This document shows positions 44,930 to 53,884 of a stretch of DNA of 64,000 nt, piece by piece. The notes under the pieces were generated by a model. That model had not been told where the DNA came from and ran no database searches. It saw only the letters and a program-made list of their open reading frames with translations. Where the stretch lies: NCBI RefSeq assembly GCF_004358025.1, contig NZ_SMTL01000001.1, positions 682,001 through 746,000 of the forward strand. Direction: 5' to 3'. Made by a program: the position numbers and the translations under genes. This stretch comes from Rhizobium deserti. Lineage in GTDB: Bacteria > Pseudomonadota > Alphaproteobacteria > Rhizobiales > Rhizobiaceae. The first letter of the stretch is position 1, and the number at the start of each line of letters is the position of its first letter.

Positions 44930-46528
44930 CTAATGGGCACCCGCTCCTCCGCCAGAGGTCCGCTTCGTCAAGAGAAGCGCGATCGCCGCGACGGCAAGAA
45001 CCACGCCTATCACAGCGAAGGTATCGCTAAAACCCATGATCAGCGCCTGCCGTCTCACCACCCGTCCAAGAGCGACCACGGCTTGGCCGCTGGCTTTCGC
45101 GTGATCTGTCACCCCGTGTGCCTGGAAGTATGCCGTCAACTGCTCCAGCCGTTCGCGAACCTCCACCCGACTCGTCGTGACCGACTGTCCGATGATGTTC
45201 GAATGGAACTGCTCCCGCTTGGTCAGAATGGTTCCAAGCGTCGCCGTTCCCACTGCGCCACCGAGGTTTCTCAGCATGTTCGTCAGACCGGACGCCGCGG
45301 CGGCGTCCGAGGGTGCTATGCCACCGGTCGTGATGGCCGTAATCGGCGTCAGCACGAACGCCTGCCCAATAGCCCTCACAATGTTCGGTATCCAGAACTG
45401 ATCACCCGCGTTATCTGCGGAGAGCATGACGTTCATGAAACAGCTGAGGGCGAAGATAGCGATGCCTAGAAAACCTATGTAGCGAGCGTCGAACCTCTTC
45501 ATCATCATCGGGACCAGGGGGATCAGCACAAGCTGCGGCAATCCGGTCCAAGCCAGAACGTTGCCGATCTCCTGCGCGTTGTAACGCTGCACCTGCCCCA
45601 GGTACTGCGGCAGGATATACACCGTCCCAAACAGTGCGACTCCGACCAGCACGTTGACTGCGACACCGATCCCGAAGTTGCGTTGTGCCAGCAACCTCAG
45701 CTTTACCAGAGGCTTCTCGACCGTCAGTTCAATCCAGATGAATGCGGCCAGAAACACGAACGCGACCACGCTGAGCTTGAGGATGAACGGCGACGAGAAC
45801 CAGTCGTCCTTATTACCCTCCTCCAGCACAGTCTGGAATGCAGCGAGACCGATCGACATCGTGGCAATACCCGCCCAGTCACCTTCCTTTAGGAGACCGA
45901 GGCGCATCGGCTGCCTGTCGAGTGTGGCGGCAAGCGCGACTGCCATGAGTGCACTGGGAATGGTGTTGATGAAGAAGATCGTCTGCCATCCGTAGTTCTC
46001 CGTCAGGTAACCGCCGATCGTTGGCCCTATCGCCGGAGCGAAGGTCACCGACAGAGCGAATATCGACAGCCCGACCGGCTGCTGGGGCTTGGGCAGCTTG
46101 GTCAGCACCATAGTAAAGGCCATGGGGATCAATATGCCGCCTGCGAATCCTTGGAGCCCTCGCATCGCGATCATTGAACTTAGGTCATGGGTAAACGCGC
46201 AGGCCATCGAGAACAACGGGAACAGGATCGTGTTCGCAAGGATATAGGTGCGAAAGGAGAAGACGCTGCTGAAGTACGCCGTCAGCGGGATGACGATGAT
46301 CTCCCCGATCAGGTAGGACGTCGAGATCCAGGCGCCGTTATCGACGCCGGTTCCGATTCCGCCCTCTATGTCGAGGAGCGACGCGTTGGTGATCTGGATG
46401 TTGAGGATCGCCATGAACGCGCCAATCATGCCGGCGAGGACCGCTATCCATTCCTTCGCCCCGGCCTTTTGCACCGATGCTTCAGCCACCGGTCGCGTGG
46501 GGCCGGGGAACGTCGAGACGTTTGACAT
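44930..46528 (-). CDS. MFS multidrug exporter, DHA2/EmrB type
   Basis: Inner-membrane proton antiporter of 532 residues with 14 predicted spans. The opening KEWIAVLAGMIGAFMAILNIQI, the motif GAWISTSYLIGEIIVIPLTAYF and the motif C region FAPAIGPTIGGYLTENYGWQTIFFIN are diagnostic (quoted in parts). It would work with the adaptor encoded directly upstream and an outer-membrane channel. I take the ATG at 46528, which stands 7 bases after AGGG; 46534 is the alternative. It lies 25-30 bases after the adaptor gene in one operon. Confidence 0.93.
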   Translation of the reverse strand: MSNVSTFPGPTRPVAEASVQKAGAKEWIAVLAGMIGAFMAILNIQITNASLLDIEGGIGTGVDNGAWISTSYLIGEIIVIPLTAYFSSVFSFRTYILANTILFPLFSMACAFTHDLSSMIAMRGLQGFAGGILIPMAFTMVLTKLPKPQQPVGLSIFALSVTFAPAIGPTIGGYLTENYGWQTIFFINTIPSALMAVALAATLDRQPMRLGLLKEGDWAGIATMSIGLAAFQTVLEEGNKDDWFSSPFILKLSVVAFVFLAAFIWIELTVEKPLVKLRLLAQRNFGIGVAVNVLVGVALFGTVYILPQYLGQVQRYNAQEIGNVLAWTGLPQLVLIPLVPMMMKRFDARYIGFLGIAIFALSCFMNVMLSADNAGDQFWIPNIVRAIGQAFVLTPITAITTGGIAPSDAAAASGLTNMLRNLGGAVGTATLGTILTKREQFHSNIIGQSVTTSRVEVRERLEQLTAYFQAHGVTDHAKASGQAVVALGRVVRRQALIMGFSDTFAVIGVVLAVAAIALLLTKRTSGGGAGAH

Positions 46529-46559
46529 TGTCATACCCTGATTTGCTTAGGATAGCGAA

Positions 46560-47726
46560 CTAGCGCTCGGACCGGATGTCGATGGTGGGAGTGACGGACA
46601 TGCCTGGGCGCAGTTCGCCGGAGGACTTCCCTTCCCCGTCTAGCACTATTCGAACCGGGATCCGCTGGACTACCTTGGTGAAGTTGCCCGTCGCATTGTC
46701 GGGCGGAAGAAGAGCGAACTCCTGTCCACTCGCAGGAGCGATGCTGTCGACTCGGCCATGAAAGCTTCTCCCTGGAAACATGTCGACCTCGATGTCGACT
46801 ACCTGGCCTGGACGAACGTCCGTCAGCTGCGTCTCCTTGTAGTTGGCGACGACGTAGGCCGAGTCGGTCGGAACGACCGTCATAAGCTGCGTGCCGGCCT
46901 GGACGAACTGCCCAACGCGGAGGGTACGATTGCCCACAACGCCGTCTATTGGCGCAACGATGCGCGTATACGACACATCGAGTTCGGCCTGACGTCGCAC
47001 GGCTTCGCTACGCGCGAGCGCCGCTGTCGCCTGAGCAAGCTCCGCCTTCAGAAGCTCAAGCTGCCTCACCGCGCCGTCGAGGGTCGCGGAGTCACGCGCC
47101 GTCGTGGCGCGGCTGGCGGCGATTTGAGCGGCCGCCTGCTCCGCCGTCTGCACCGGAGCATAGCCGTTGCTTGCCATGTGCGCGTACCGCTTGTCGTTCT
47201 GCTCTGCAAAAACCTCGTTGGCGCGATCGACGTCAATGGTAGAACGGGCCGCGGCGATCACGGCCTGCTGGTTGTCGAGTGCCGCCTTTTTGGCCTCCAC
47301 TGTGGCTTTTGCAGCGTCCAGTTCCGCCTTCGCCTGAGCCAAGGCTGTCGCGTAGTCCCGGTCGTCAACGACAGCGAGAACTTCTCCGGCTCTAACTACC
47401 TGGTTGTCCGCGACGCGGACATCTGTCAGATATCCCGATATCTTTGGAGCGACGGCACTGCTGTCCGCTTTAACGTACGCGTCGTCGGTGGAGATCTCGA
47501 AACGCCCGACCGTCCAATACCGATGGCCGTAGTACCCGGCCGCGGCAAGAACGACCAATGCCGAAAGTGCTCCTGCCAATTTTCTGCCGCGCCTTCTGCC
47601 TGCATCACCCTCGGAAACCGCCGGGGCAAGATCGCGGCCTCCGGGCGCGCGACCGGCCTCGGCCTTGGCGTCCTGCTCCGCGTTCCGCTCTACCTTGCTC
47701 CCAAGTGACACGACGTTCTCTTCCAT
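46560..47726 (-). CDS. HlyD/EmrA-type membrane fusion protein
   Basis: Adaptor of 388 residues anchored by one N-terminal span (about residues 50-68, LAGALSALVVLAAAGYYG). The first half-lipoyl motif is KISGYLTDVRVADNQVVRAGE, a long Ala/Gln/Glu coiled coil follows (about 125-235), and the second half is TRIVAPIDGVVGNRTLRVGQ. GGAGAAG precedes the ATG. It is first in the emrAB-like operon and divergent from a TetR gene. Confidence 0.93.
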   Translation of the reverse strand: MEENVVSLGSKVERNAEQDAKAEAGRAPGGRDLAPAVSEGDAGRRRGRKLAGALSALVVLAAAGYYGHRYWTVGRFEISTDDAYVKADSSAVAPKISGYLTDVRVADNQVVRAGEVLAVVDDRDYATALAQAKAELDAAKATVEAKKAALDNQQAVIAAARSTIDVDRANEVFAEQNDKRYAHMASNGYAPVQTAEQAAAQIAASRATTARDSATLDGAVRQLELLKAELAQATAALARSEAVRRQAELDVSYTRIVAPIDGVVGNRTLRVGQFVQAGTQLMTVVPTDSAYVVANYKETQLTDVRPGQVVDIEVDMFPGRSFHGRVDSIAPASGQEFALLPPDNATGNFTKVVQRIPVRIVLDGEGKSSGELRPGMSVTPTIDIRSER

Positions 47727-47797
47727 AGCGACTTCTCCGAAGGGCTCGGGGCGTATGCCACCAACCCGATATTAAGAAAACTTGTATTTTCCAAATT

Positions 47798-47815
47798 ATA
47801 CCCGTACGATGGTAT
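47798..47815. promoter_or_regulatory. Possible TetR operator between emrA-like and tetR genes
   Basis: ATACC-CGTACGAT-GGTAT: 5-bp arms, with a CGTACG palindrome offset in the spacer. It lies 72 bases from the adaptor start and 180 from the TetR start, in the 268-base divergent promoter region. The arms are short, so the evidence is modest. Confidence 0.35.
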
Positions 47816-47994
47816 GTCAACGCGAATTCGGAAAACAGCCATCTTCCTATTTGATGCTCCTGAGATTCTTCTTCCGCGGGTTGGCACCAACGCAGGATTT
47901 TCTTCGCTGCCGATCCGCACACGACCATCCGGTCGTCAACCAGCCGGACGCCGTCCCGCCCGGCAACTACCGACGGACGTCGAGGAGGCGCCCA

Positions 47995-48675
47995 ATGAAA
48001 CAGAGTTCCGAGCGAACAGAAAAATGCCGCGGCAGGCCGCCGGTCAGGCCGCCCTCGGAGACGAAGCGCGTCATTGTGGCCGCAGCCGCCGAGCAGTTCC
48101 GGCAGGACGGCTACGCTTCCGCCAGCGTCGCCCGGATCGCACGTTCCGCAGGAGTGTCAACAAAAACTCTCTACCGGCTCTTTCCAGCCAAGTCCGACCT
48201 GTTTGCTGAAGTCATCTCGCAGCAGATCGGACGCTATTTCCTGCCGCTCGAGGAAAGGGAGCTTGCCCGCATGTCAACGAGGGAGGGCCTCGAGCACCTC
48301 CTTACGGCGTACGGTAGGCTGACTCTGTCGGAAGAGACCATCTTCATGACGCGTCTGGTCCTGGCGGAATCCGATCGGTTCCCGGAGCTAGCCGCGGTCT
48401 TTTACGAGCAGGCGGTCCGCAGAACGAGCGCCACGATCGAGGCATGGCTTGCGCGCCAGGTGGCGGCCGAAACGCTGCAGCTCGACAACGTGCCGGAGGC
48501 CGCTGGGATCCTGCGCGGGATGATGGCCATGGAGCCTCAGCGCGCGGCGATGCTCGGTTGCGCCCCCGCTCTTTCGGAAGAGGACGTCGCTGATCGCGCC
48601 AGACGGTGCACGCGCATCTTTCTCGACGGATCTGTCAGCCGCACACGCGCGCGCTCTAGCGGGTTGCCGTTCTAA
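47995..48675 (+). CDS. TetR-family regulator of the adjacent efflux operon
   Basis: Predicted repressor of 226 residues. The helix-turn-helix is ASVARIARSAGVSTKTLYRLF (about 40-60, in part), preceded by TKRVIVAAAAEQFRQDGYAS. The C-terminal ligand domain resembles the AefR-like group (REGLEHLLTAYGRL, LVLAESDRFPEL). GAGGAGG precedes the ATG at 47995; the open frame extends to 47782 but the added part is not TetR-like. Divergent position to emrAB-like genes points to drug-responsive control of them. Confidence 0.88.
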   Translation: MKQSSERTEKCRGRPPVRPPSETKRVIVAAAAEQFRQDGYASASVARIARSAGVSTKTLYRLFPAKSDLFAEVISQQIGRYFLPLEERELARMSTREGLEHLLTAYGRLTLSEETIFMTRLVLAESDRFPELAAVFYEQAVRRTSATIEAWLARQVAAETLQLDNVPEAAGILRGMMAMEPQRAAMLGCAPALSEEDVADRARRCTRIFLDGSVSRTRARSSGLPF

Positions 48676-48735
48676 AGCACAGCCTGTACCGATGTTGTGC
48701 TCGGCCCCTGGTCAGCCTTCACGCATCGTCGCTGT

Positions 48736-49674
48736 TCAACCACCGAAGCGTTTTAGGATCTCCCTAGCTATTTCGTCGTGCCTTTCCTCAAGCGCGAAGT
48801 GACCTGCCGCATAATGGCGGACGACGACGTTCGAGTCGTATTGCTCGATGGCGTCTGCTCCTCTCGGGATGAAAATGGGATCGCCGTCGCCCCAGACGAC
48901 GAGGGCTTTGGGCTGCGCCGTCCGAAGGTAAGACTGCCATGCAGGATAGAGGTCGAGGTTCGATGGTATGTCCAGCTGCAAGTCTACCATCGCCCTTCGT
49001 CGAGCAGGATCCGCGAGCGCGAAGGCGTCGGATGCCACAGCGTCAGGACTCAGCCGATCCGGCTCGGCGGCTCCCTTCTTGTATAGAAAGACGTCGGTCG
49101 CCAGTGCCACACGTGCCTCCACCGCCGCGCGCCGTTCGGGGGTAACCGGGCCCTTGAGTCCTTGTACCGCCTTCAATCGACCCGGTTCCCAACCGTCCAA
49201 ACTGATTGGGGTGTTCTGGATGACAAGCCCGGCAACGCGTTCCGGATTCCGCGTGGCGAGCCGCATGCCTATGGGTCCGCCGAAGTCCTGCATGTAGAGG
49301 ATAGTTCGGTTGACGTGCATATCGTCCAGGAACTTCTCGACATAGTCCGCGACCTTGTCGAAGGTCAGAGGGGGCGAGCCTTCGGGCGGGACGGCGCTGC
49401 TTCCCATGCCGGGATAGTCCGGAGCGATGACGCGGAAATTAAGGGCAAGGGCAGGAATAAGGTCGCGAAACATGTGGGATGACGAAGGAAAGCCGTGCAA
49501 CAGGACTATCGTCGGGCGCACCGGATCGCCGGCCTCCCTGTAGAAGATCTCCAGACCGTCCACCGACGCCCTCCCCTGACGAACGGCCTCGTCGGCCGCT
49601 CCACACTGCGCGACCCAGCCCGCGACCGCCAAAGACGCTAGGACGACCGCTTGCATTCTTCTGATAATCATCAT
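48736..49674 (-). CDS. Exported alpha/beta hydrolase, haloalkane dehalogenase/epoxide hydrolase type
   Basis: A 312-residue hydrolase with a signal peptide (VVLASLAVAGWVAQCGAAD). LLHGFPSSSHMFRDLIP holds the oxyanion HGFP (60-63), PDYPGMGSS follows, and the nucleophile elbow is MQDFGGPIG with Asp130 instead of Ser, which defines the haloalkane dehalogenase/epoxide hydrolase branch. The catalytic His is in AAGHFALEE. The start overlaps a 43-codon open frame by ATGA. Export is unusual for dehalogenases, which are mostly cytoplasmic. Substrate unknown. Confidence 0.88.
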   Translation of the reverse strand: MMIIRRMQAVVLASLAVAGWVAQCGAADEAVRQGRASVDGLEIFYREAGDPVRPTIVLLHGFPSSSHMFRDLIPALALNFRVIAPDYPGMGSSAVPPEGSPPLTFDKVADYVEKFLDDMHVNRTILYMQDFGGPIGMRLATRNPERVAGLVIQNTPISLDGWEPGRLKAVQGLKGPVTPERRAAVEARVALATDVFLYKKGAAEPDRLSPDAVASDAFALADPARRRAMVDLQLDIPSNLDLYPAWQSYLRTAQPKALVVWGDGDPIFIPRGADAIEQYDSNVVVRHYAAGHFALEERHDEIAREILKRFGG

Positions 49675-49802
49675 TTTTCAGCTCCAACTTTCAGGTCGTC
49701 GTTTCCTTGAGACGTCTTCACAGGAAGGTTCGTAGAGAAATGATCTTCCAGCTCAGCGCCCATGCGGGCGACAAGCGCGATCGCCGGTCCCAGCGGCTGC
49801 AT
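49671..49802 (-). CDS. Short open frame coupled to the hydrolase gene (43 residues)
   Basis: Starts MQPLGPAIALVARMGAELED and ends DDLKVGAEK; its TGA overlaps the ATG of the hydrolase (ATGA). The composition is protein-like, but I recognise no family. It may be a real leader peptide or the tail of a lost gene that still couples translation. Confidence 0.35.
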   Translation of the reverse strand: MQPLGPAIALVARMGAELEDHFSTNLPVKTSQGNDDLKVGAEK

Positions 49803-49955
49803 GACACATGACCGACTTCACCAGACCCTGGGCATTTCGCTCCCGAAGAGCAGTTCGTCTATCTGCAGCTCTCGTTTCCGTCACGTACCGGAGGGGAGCG
49901 TGAGATCCGATCTGCGCCGCAGAGCGACCAGGTTTATCGGCCCTCACGGCCAATC

Positions 49956-50849
49956 TCAGGTGGACGCCCGGACAGCAAACTCGTTTCTGTGGAGCTCGAC
50001 GAACTCCCGTACGGTCAGGGGCCTCGTACCCGTCACCTGCTCGATCACCTTGTCCGACCCGGAGAAGAGGCCGTTCTGGTAGTCCACCGCAATGGCGCAG
50101 AAATGCTGCACGAGGAATGGGGGAAGACCCTGTGCCTCTAGTCGATGCTTGTACTGAGCCACAGTCGTCGGCCGGTACTGGACGTCGATTCCTAGCACCT
50201 CCCCGATCGCCGCCGCGATACCCTTCTGGTCGAGCTCGACCGGGCCATGCAGCGCGTAAGTCCTTCCAATGTGTTCGGCCGGGCTTTCAAGCACGGCTGC
50301 GATGAACCGCGCCTGATCTTCTGCCGCTATAGGGGCGTGACGCCCCTCGCCGTAGGGCAGATCGATCGCACCTTCATTGACGATGGACGCCTGCGCATGA
50401 GGATACAGGAACCACTGGGAGAAGAAGGTAGGCCTCAGGTGGACCACCGGCACGCGCGACCAGTCGAAGATGCGTTCCGCAATCCAATGGTCGCGAGCAG
50501 CATGGCTTCGAGAGTCCTCGCGGGCCGAGATCTGGGACATGTTCACTAGAACCCGCGCTCCGCCCCGCCGAAGAGCGTCCGCAAGGTATGCCGTGGCCTG
50601 GACGATGCCGGGCCGCACCGGGTAGCAGAAGTAAGCCCCTGCCACTCCTTTCGTCACAGCAAGGAGATCGTCGTGCTCCAGCATGTCGCCGACGACAACC
50701 TCCGCTCCCGACGAGCGGAGTTCTTCAGCGCGCTCGTCATCCTTCCGAACGAGCGCACGGACCTCGTGCCCCCGTTGCAGAAGTTCCTTCACCGTATAGC
50801 GGCCGGTTTCGCCAGTGGCGCCCGTTACGAGGTAGCGCTCAGCGCTCAT
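49956..50849 (-). CDS. NmrA/QorB-like NAD(P)-binding reductase
   Basis: Atypical short-chain dehydrogenase of 297 residues. The nucleotide-binding GATGETGRYTVKELLQRGHE opens the protein, then VRALVRKDDERAEEL and GDMLEHDDLLAVTKGVAGAYF follow the QorB/NmrA-like pattern (YtfG-type quinone reductases or redox sensors). GGAGAG precedes the ATG. A TGTG-N6-CACA palindrome sits about 67 bases upstream (50910-50923), shared with two other genes of this region. Confidence 0.88.
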   Translation of the reverse strand: MSAERYLVTGATGETGRYTVKELLQRGHEVRALVRKDDERAEELRSSGAEVVVGDMLEHDDLLAVTKGVAGAYFCYPVRPGIVQATAYLADALRRGGARVLVNMSQISAREDSRSHAARDHWIAERIFDWSRVPVVHLRPTFFSQWFLYPHAQASIVNEGAIDLPYGEGRHAPIAAEDQARFIAAVLESPAEHIGRTYALHGPVELDQKGIAAAIGEVLGIDVQYRPTTVAQYKHRLEAQGLPPFLVQHFCAIAVDYQNGLFSGSDKVIEQVTGTRPLTVREFVELHRNEFAVRAST

Positions 50850-50909
50850 ATATTCTCTCCGTCTTGTTCAGATGTTCCCGCCTAGGCCGGCGGCGGAGAA
50901 GAAAGTACA

Positions 50910-50923
50910 TGTGTATATGCACA
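50910..50923. promoter_or_regulatory. TGTG-N6-CACA operator, site A
   Basis: TGTG-TATATG-CACA, identical in its 14 bases to site B at 57131 and sharing AGTACATGTGTA with site C at 59715. It lies upstream of the NmrA-like reductase gene (start 50849, minus strand). Regulator not identified. Confidence 0.55.
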
Positions 50924-51207
50924 ATTGCAATATCGAGGTTGAGCGATCTGATTGCGGTAAAGACCTCTGGACCTTAAGGCTGAGAAGCAGGCGGCTGCTT
51001 CCTTACGCGGCGCCTCCGGACACTTTCATTGTGCTCCAGGGTCCTCGCCGCGGAACGTCAAACCCGCTCCATCTCGACCAAGCGTTGATTGCGACGGAAG
51101 GCAGATGGTAGGTCTCGCCCCCTGCCTCCGTGTTTCGGCTGCATATTACTCGCCGGGCTCTTCGCTTGCGGCCGAGGCACCACAAACATAAAGTCGCTTG
51201 CATGATA

Positions 51208-51223
51208 ATAGTTACATAGCTAT
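51208..51223. promoter_or_regulatory. Palindrome before the MFS gene
   Basis: ATAG-T-TA-CA-TA-G-CTAT: 12 of 16 positions are symmetric, and the overlapping CATAGCTATG is a perfect 10-bp palindrome. It lies 30 bases upstream of the MFS start, in an AT-rich stretch, a usual place for a repressor site. Confidence 0.4.
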
Positions 51224-51252
51224 GCCTCTGTCGGCAACGGAGGCGCGACGGA

Positions 51253-52668
51253 ATGGATCGGAATCTACGACGGGATAGAGCGGGAGCGCGCGAATCCGCC
51301 GGCCCGCGGCTGACCCAGGCGGTCGTTGCCACGGCCAGCCTCCTGTCCGCCTTGGACCTTTTCATCGTGAACATTGCATTCCCCTCCATTCGCGACAGCT
51401 TCCACGGCGCGTCCAACCAGAGCCTCTCCTGGGTGCTGAGCGCCTATTCGATTGCCTTCGCCGCCTTCATGGTTCCCGGAGGCCGCATGGGTGACCGGTT
51501 CGGGCGGCGTCGCCTCTTTCGCACAGGACTCATCGTCTTCCTGACGTCGAGCGCCGCTTGCGCGCTTTCTCCGGACGTAGTCTGGCTGGTAGCGGCCCGA
51601 GCTTTCAAGGGACTGGGCGCCGCACTGATGATTCCGTCGAGCCTCGCTCTGCTGCTGACAGCCTATCCTCCTGACGCGCACAAACGGGCGATCGGGACAT
51701 GGGCCGCCATCGCCAGCATAGGGGCCGCGGCCGGTCCCATCCTAGGGGGCCTTCTCGTCCATCTCGACTGGAGGCTTATCTTCCTTATCAATGTCCCCGT
51801 AGGGCTTCCGGCGGCATGGCTGAGCCGGAGAATCGGAGAAACGGAAGCTGGCTGCTCGCAGATGCCAGATCTCCTGGGTTCCGCGTCCTTCGCGACCGGA
51901 ACCGCCTGCATCGTGGCGGCGATCTCCTATTCGACGGATTGGGGAGTGTACAGCTGGCGTCTCGGGATCCTGGCCGGCGGCGGCGTCGCGCTTCTCCTCG
52001 TGTTCGTGCGCAGGTGCCTGACGTCGCCATCTCCCGCGCTCGATCTGCGGGTGTTCCGCAGCCGTCCGTTCTCGCTGTCCGTAGCAGGAATGCTGCTCTT
52101 CTACATCGGGTTCGCAATGTCCATCCTGGGTGGAACGATGTATCTGACTCAGGTTTGGCGCTGGGATCCGACCGTGGCCGGCCTCGCCTACGTCGTCGGT
52201 CCCGCGATCGCCGGCCTCTCTTCCATGGCTGCCGGCAGGGCGAGGCTTTCCCCTCGTGAACTGATTCTTGTAGGCTGCGGCTCCTTCGCTGTCGCCAGTC
52301 TCTACTGGCTCTTCAACCTAAGAGATGACTCTCAGTATCTTCTCGGGTTCCTCCCCGGATCCGTCTGCTCGGGAATAGCCGTCGGCACGGCGCAGGCAGG
52401 ATTTCTGGCAGGAGGGACTGCGTCGCTCTCCCCACGGGAGTACTCTGCGGGGAGCGGGATCTTGAATACCTCCCGGCAAGTGGGCGGCGCGCTGGGCGTA
52501 GCCGCGCTGGTGTCGATCACCGGTACGGCGACCTCGAGCAGCGACTATCGGCTGGCATTTATAGTCATCGCCTGCACCTCGCTTGGTGCCGGCCTCTGCG
52601 CGATGGGTTTAAACGCTCGCGGCGGAAACGGGAATGGGAAGACGGAAGCGAGCGGATCGGCCTCTTAG
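51253..52668 (+). CDS. MFS multidrug exporter, DHA2 type
   Basis: Proton-coupled exporter of 471 residues with about 14 spans. ALDLFIVNIAFPSIRDSF with the membrane Asp, GGRMGDRFGRRRLFRTGL (motif A), and AAAGPILGGLLVHLDWRLIFLINVP (motif C, in part) are diagnostic. CGGAGG precedes the ATG. The downstream unknown gene begins 14 bases after its stop, so the two are probably one transcript. Substrate unknown. Confidence 0.92.
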   Translation: MDRNLRRDRAGARESAGPRLTQAVVATASLLSALDLFIVNIAFPSIRDSFHGASNQSLSWVLSAYSIAFAAFMVPGGRMGDRFGRRRLFRTGLIVFLTSSAACALSPDVVWLVAARAFKGLGAALMIPSSLALLLTAYPPDAHKRAIGTWAAIASIGAAAGPILGGLLVHLDWRLIFLINVPVGLPAAWLSRRIGETEAGCSQMPDLLGSASFATGTACIVAAISYSTDWGVYSWRLGILAGGGVALLLVFVRRCLTSPSPALDLRVFRSRPFSLSVAGMLLFYIGFAMSILGGTMYLTQVWRWDPTVAGLAYVVGPAIAGLSSMAAGRARLSPRELILVGCGSFAVASLYWLFNLRDDSQYLLGFLPGSVCSGIAVGTAQAGFLAGGTASLSPREYSAGSGILNTSRQVGGALGVAALVSITGTATSSSDYRLAFIVIACTSLGAGLCAMGLNARGGNGNGKTEASGSAS

Positions 52669-52681
52669 TGACGGAGCGGCC

Positions 52682-53884
52682 ATGACGCCTGGCGAGCCGA
52701 ACGCCTTCGCCGTGGTCAAGGCTGTACGGCGCGAGTTGGCCGGGGCTCTCGCCCTCGGAATAGCCTTGACCTCCCACCGCTGTCTTCGCGAGAAGCTGCG
52801 GTGCGCAGCCGTTGGTAACGATGGAGCAGCAGTCGCACTGAAGCTTCCTCCTCGCACCGGCTGGCTTGTTCTTGAAGTACACGGGGCGGTCCGCATCCTG
52901 CCCCTCGATCCCAAAGGCATTCCGGCGGTCTCCTTGGATCGCCTGCTTCTATCTCGGCCGGATCTTGCCGACGAGATCAGTACAGCCTTGAAGGGCCGAG
53001 CTGCGGATAGGGCCGACCGTCTGCTCGACCCCGTCTATCATGTCGGCGCTGCCATGACGCGCCGGCAGTATCGCGATCTTGCAGATTGGGCGCCGCTCAT
53101 CGGCGCCGCCGCTTCGGACGCCGCAGCTACGCTTTGCGCCGTGCTAGAGGATTCAAGGCCGGGGCTGCTGGCGAGGCTCCGGCTTGGCCAGCATCCGATC
53201 GAGGCCCTGCAGCTATACTGGTCCACCACCCACGCGATGGCCACCATGATGATCTTGGGGGTTCGCGGCGGTAGCATTCCTTCCCTGCAGGACGCTGCGC
53301 CGAGACTGCCCTGGAGCAACAGGACGCCATCGATAGCGTTCACCCGCGAGAGGACACTCTGGATGTCGGCGGCGGGCGCCGTTGCGGCAATAGCGTCCGG
53401 GATTCAGGTCGTCGACGTCTACCTTTCCGCGCTTTCCTCCGCTGCCGGTCCGCTCGCCGCTTTCGACGCCCTGTTCGGCCTGGCGTCCGTCGCAATCGCC
53501 CGCCCGGACGAGAGCCGCCGAATCGCGACGGAGATCGAGCTGCTCATGGGCATACACCTGAAGCAGTTTGCCACAGGCGAGCCGACCGTAACTGCTAGCT
53601 ACCACAGCGCCCTCGGCGCTATCCGGAAGGTCCAGGCGCGCGCTTTCGAGGCACGCCCGCTCCGGCCCCGGCTGGCCTCCCGACGCAGCTTTTTTCTCGA
53701 CCCTGCTGCTTTGTCGACGACAGGGCGGATGAACGGCTTTATCGCCCTTCCTCATATCGTAGCCGGAGCTCCTGAGCTGCTATATCCCTCCTATTCGATG
53801 TTGCCGCAAAGACGGTTCTTCTCGCGTGGCAGCGTTCAACGCGTGCTGTCGAATAGGTGGAGCGAGGAGCAGTCCGAACGATGA
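52682..53884 (+). CDS. Unknown 400-residue protein coupled to the MFS exporter
   Basis: I do not recognise this protein. From the ATG at 52682 (GGAG in front) it has 400 residues, no signal peptide and no convincing membrane spans, although VAAIASGIQVVDVYLSALSSAAGPLAAF (about 255-285, quoted here only in sense) is fairly apolar. It contains a beta-rich segment early (TGWLVLEVHGAVRILPL), a HAMATMMILGVRGGSIP stretch in the middle and an Arg/Ser-rich end (RRFFSRGSVQRVLSNRW). Length and codon pattern indicate a real gene. The next gene is convergent. A role in modifying or sensing the exported compound is possible. Confidence 0.7.
   Translation: MTPGEPNAFAVVKAVRRELAGALALGIALTSHRCLREKLRCAAVGNDGAAVALKLPPRTGWLVLEVHGAVRILPLDPKGIPAVSLDRLLLSRPDLADEISTALKGRAADRADRLLDPVYHVGAAMTRRQYRDLADWAPLIGAAASDAAATLCAVLEDSRPGLLARLRLGQHPIEALQLYWSTTHAMATMMILGVRGGSIPSLQDAAPRLPWSNRTPSIAFTRERTLWMSAAGAVAAIASGIQVVDVYLSALSSAAGPLAAFDALFGLASVAIARPDESRRIATEIELLMGIHLKQFATGEPTVTASYHSALGAIRKVQARAFEARPLRPRLASRRSFFLDPAALSTTGRMNGFIALPHIVAGAPELLYPSYSMLPQRRFFSRGSVQRVLSNRWSEEQSER

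Larger units (their letters stand above)
50850..51252. other. Divergent promoter region with two palindromes
   Basis: 403 bases between the NmrA-like gene (minus) and the MFS gene (plus), with no credible gene. It holds site A (50910-50923) and a second imperfect palindrome close to the MFS start (51208-51223). Confidence 0.5.

Noticed and set aside
46758..47708. A 316-codon plus-strand frame opposite the EmrA-like gene
   Set aside because: No motif, Arg/Gly-rich; the minus-strand gene has full HlyD features.
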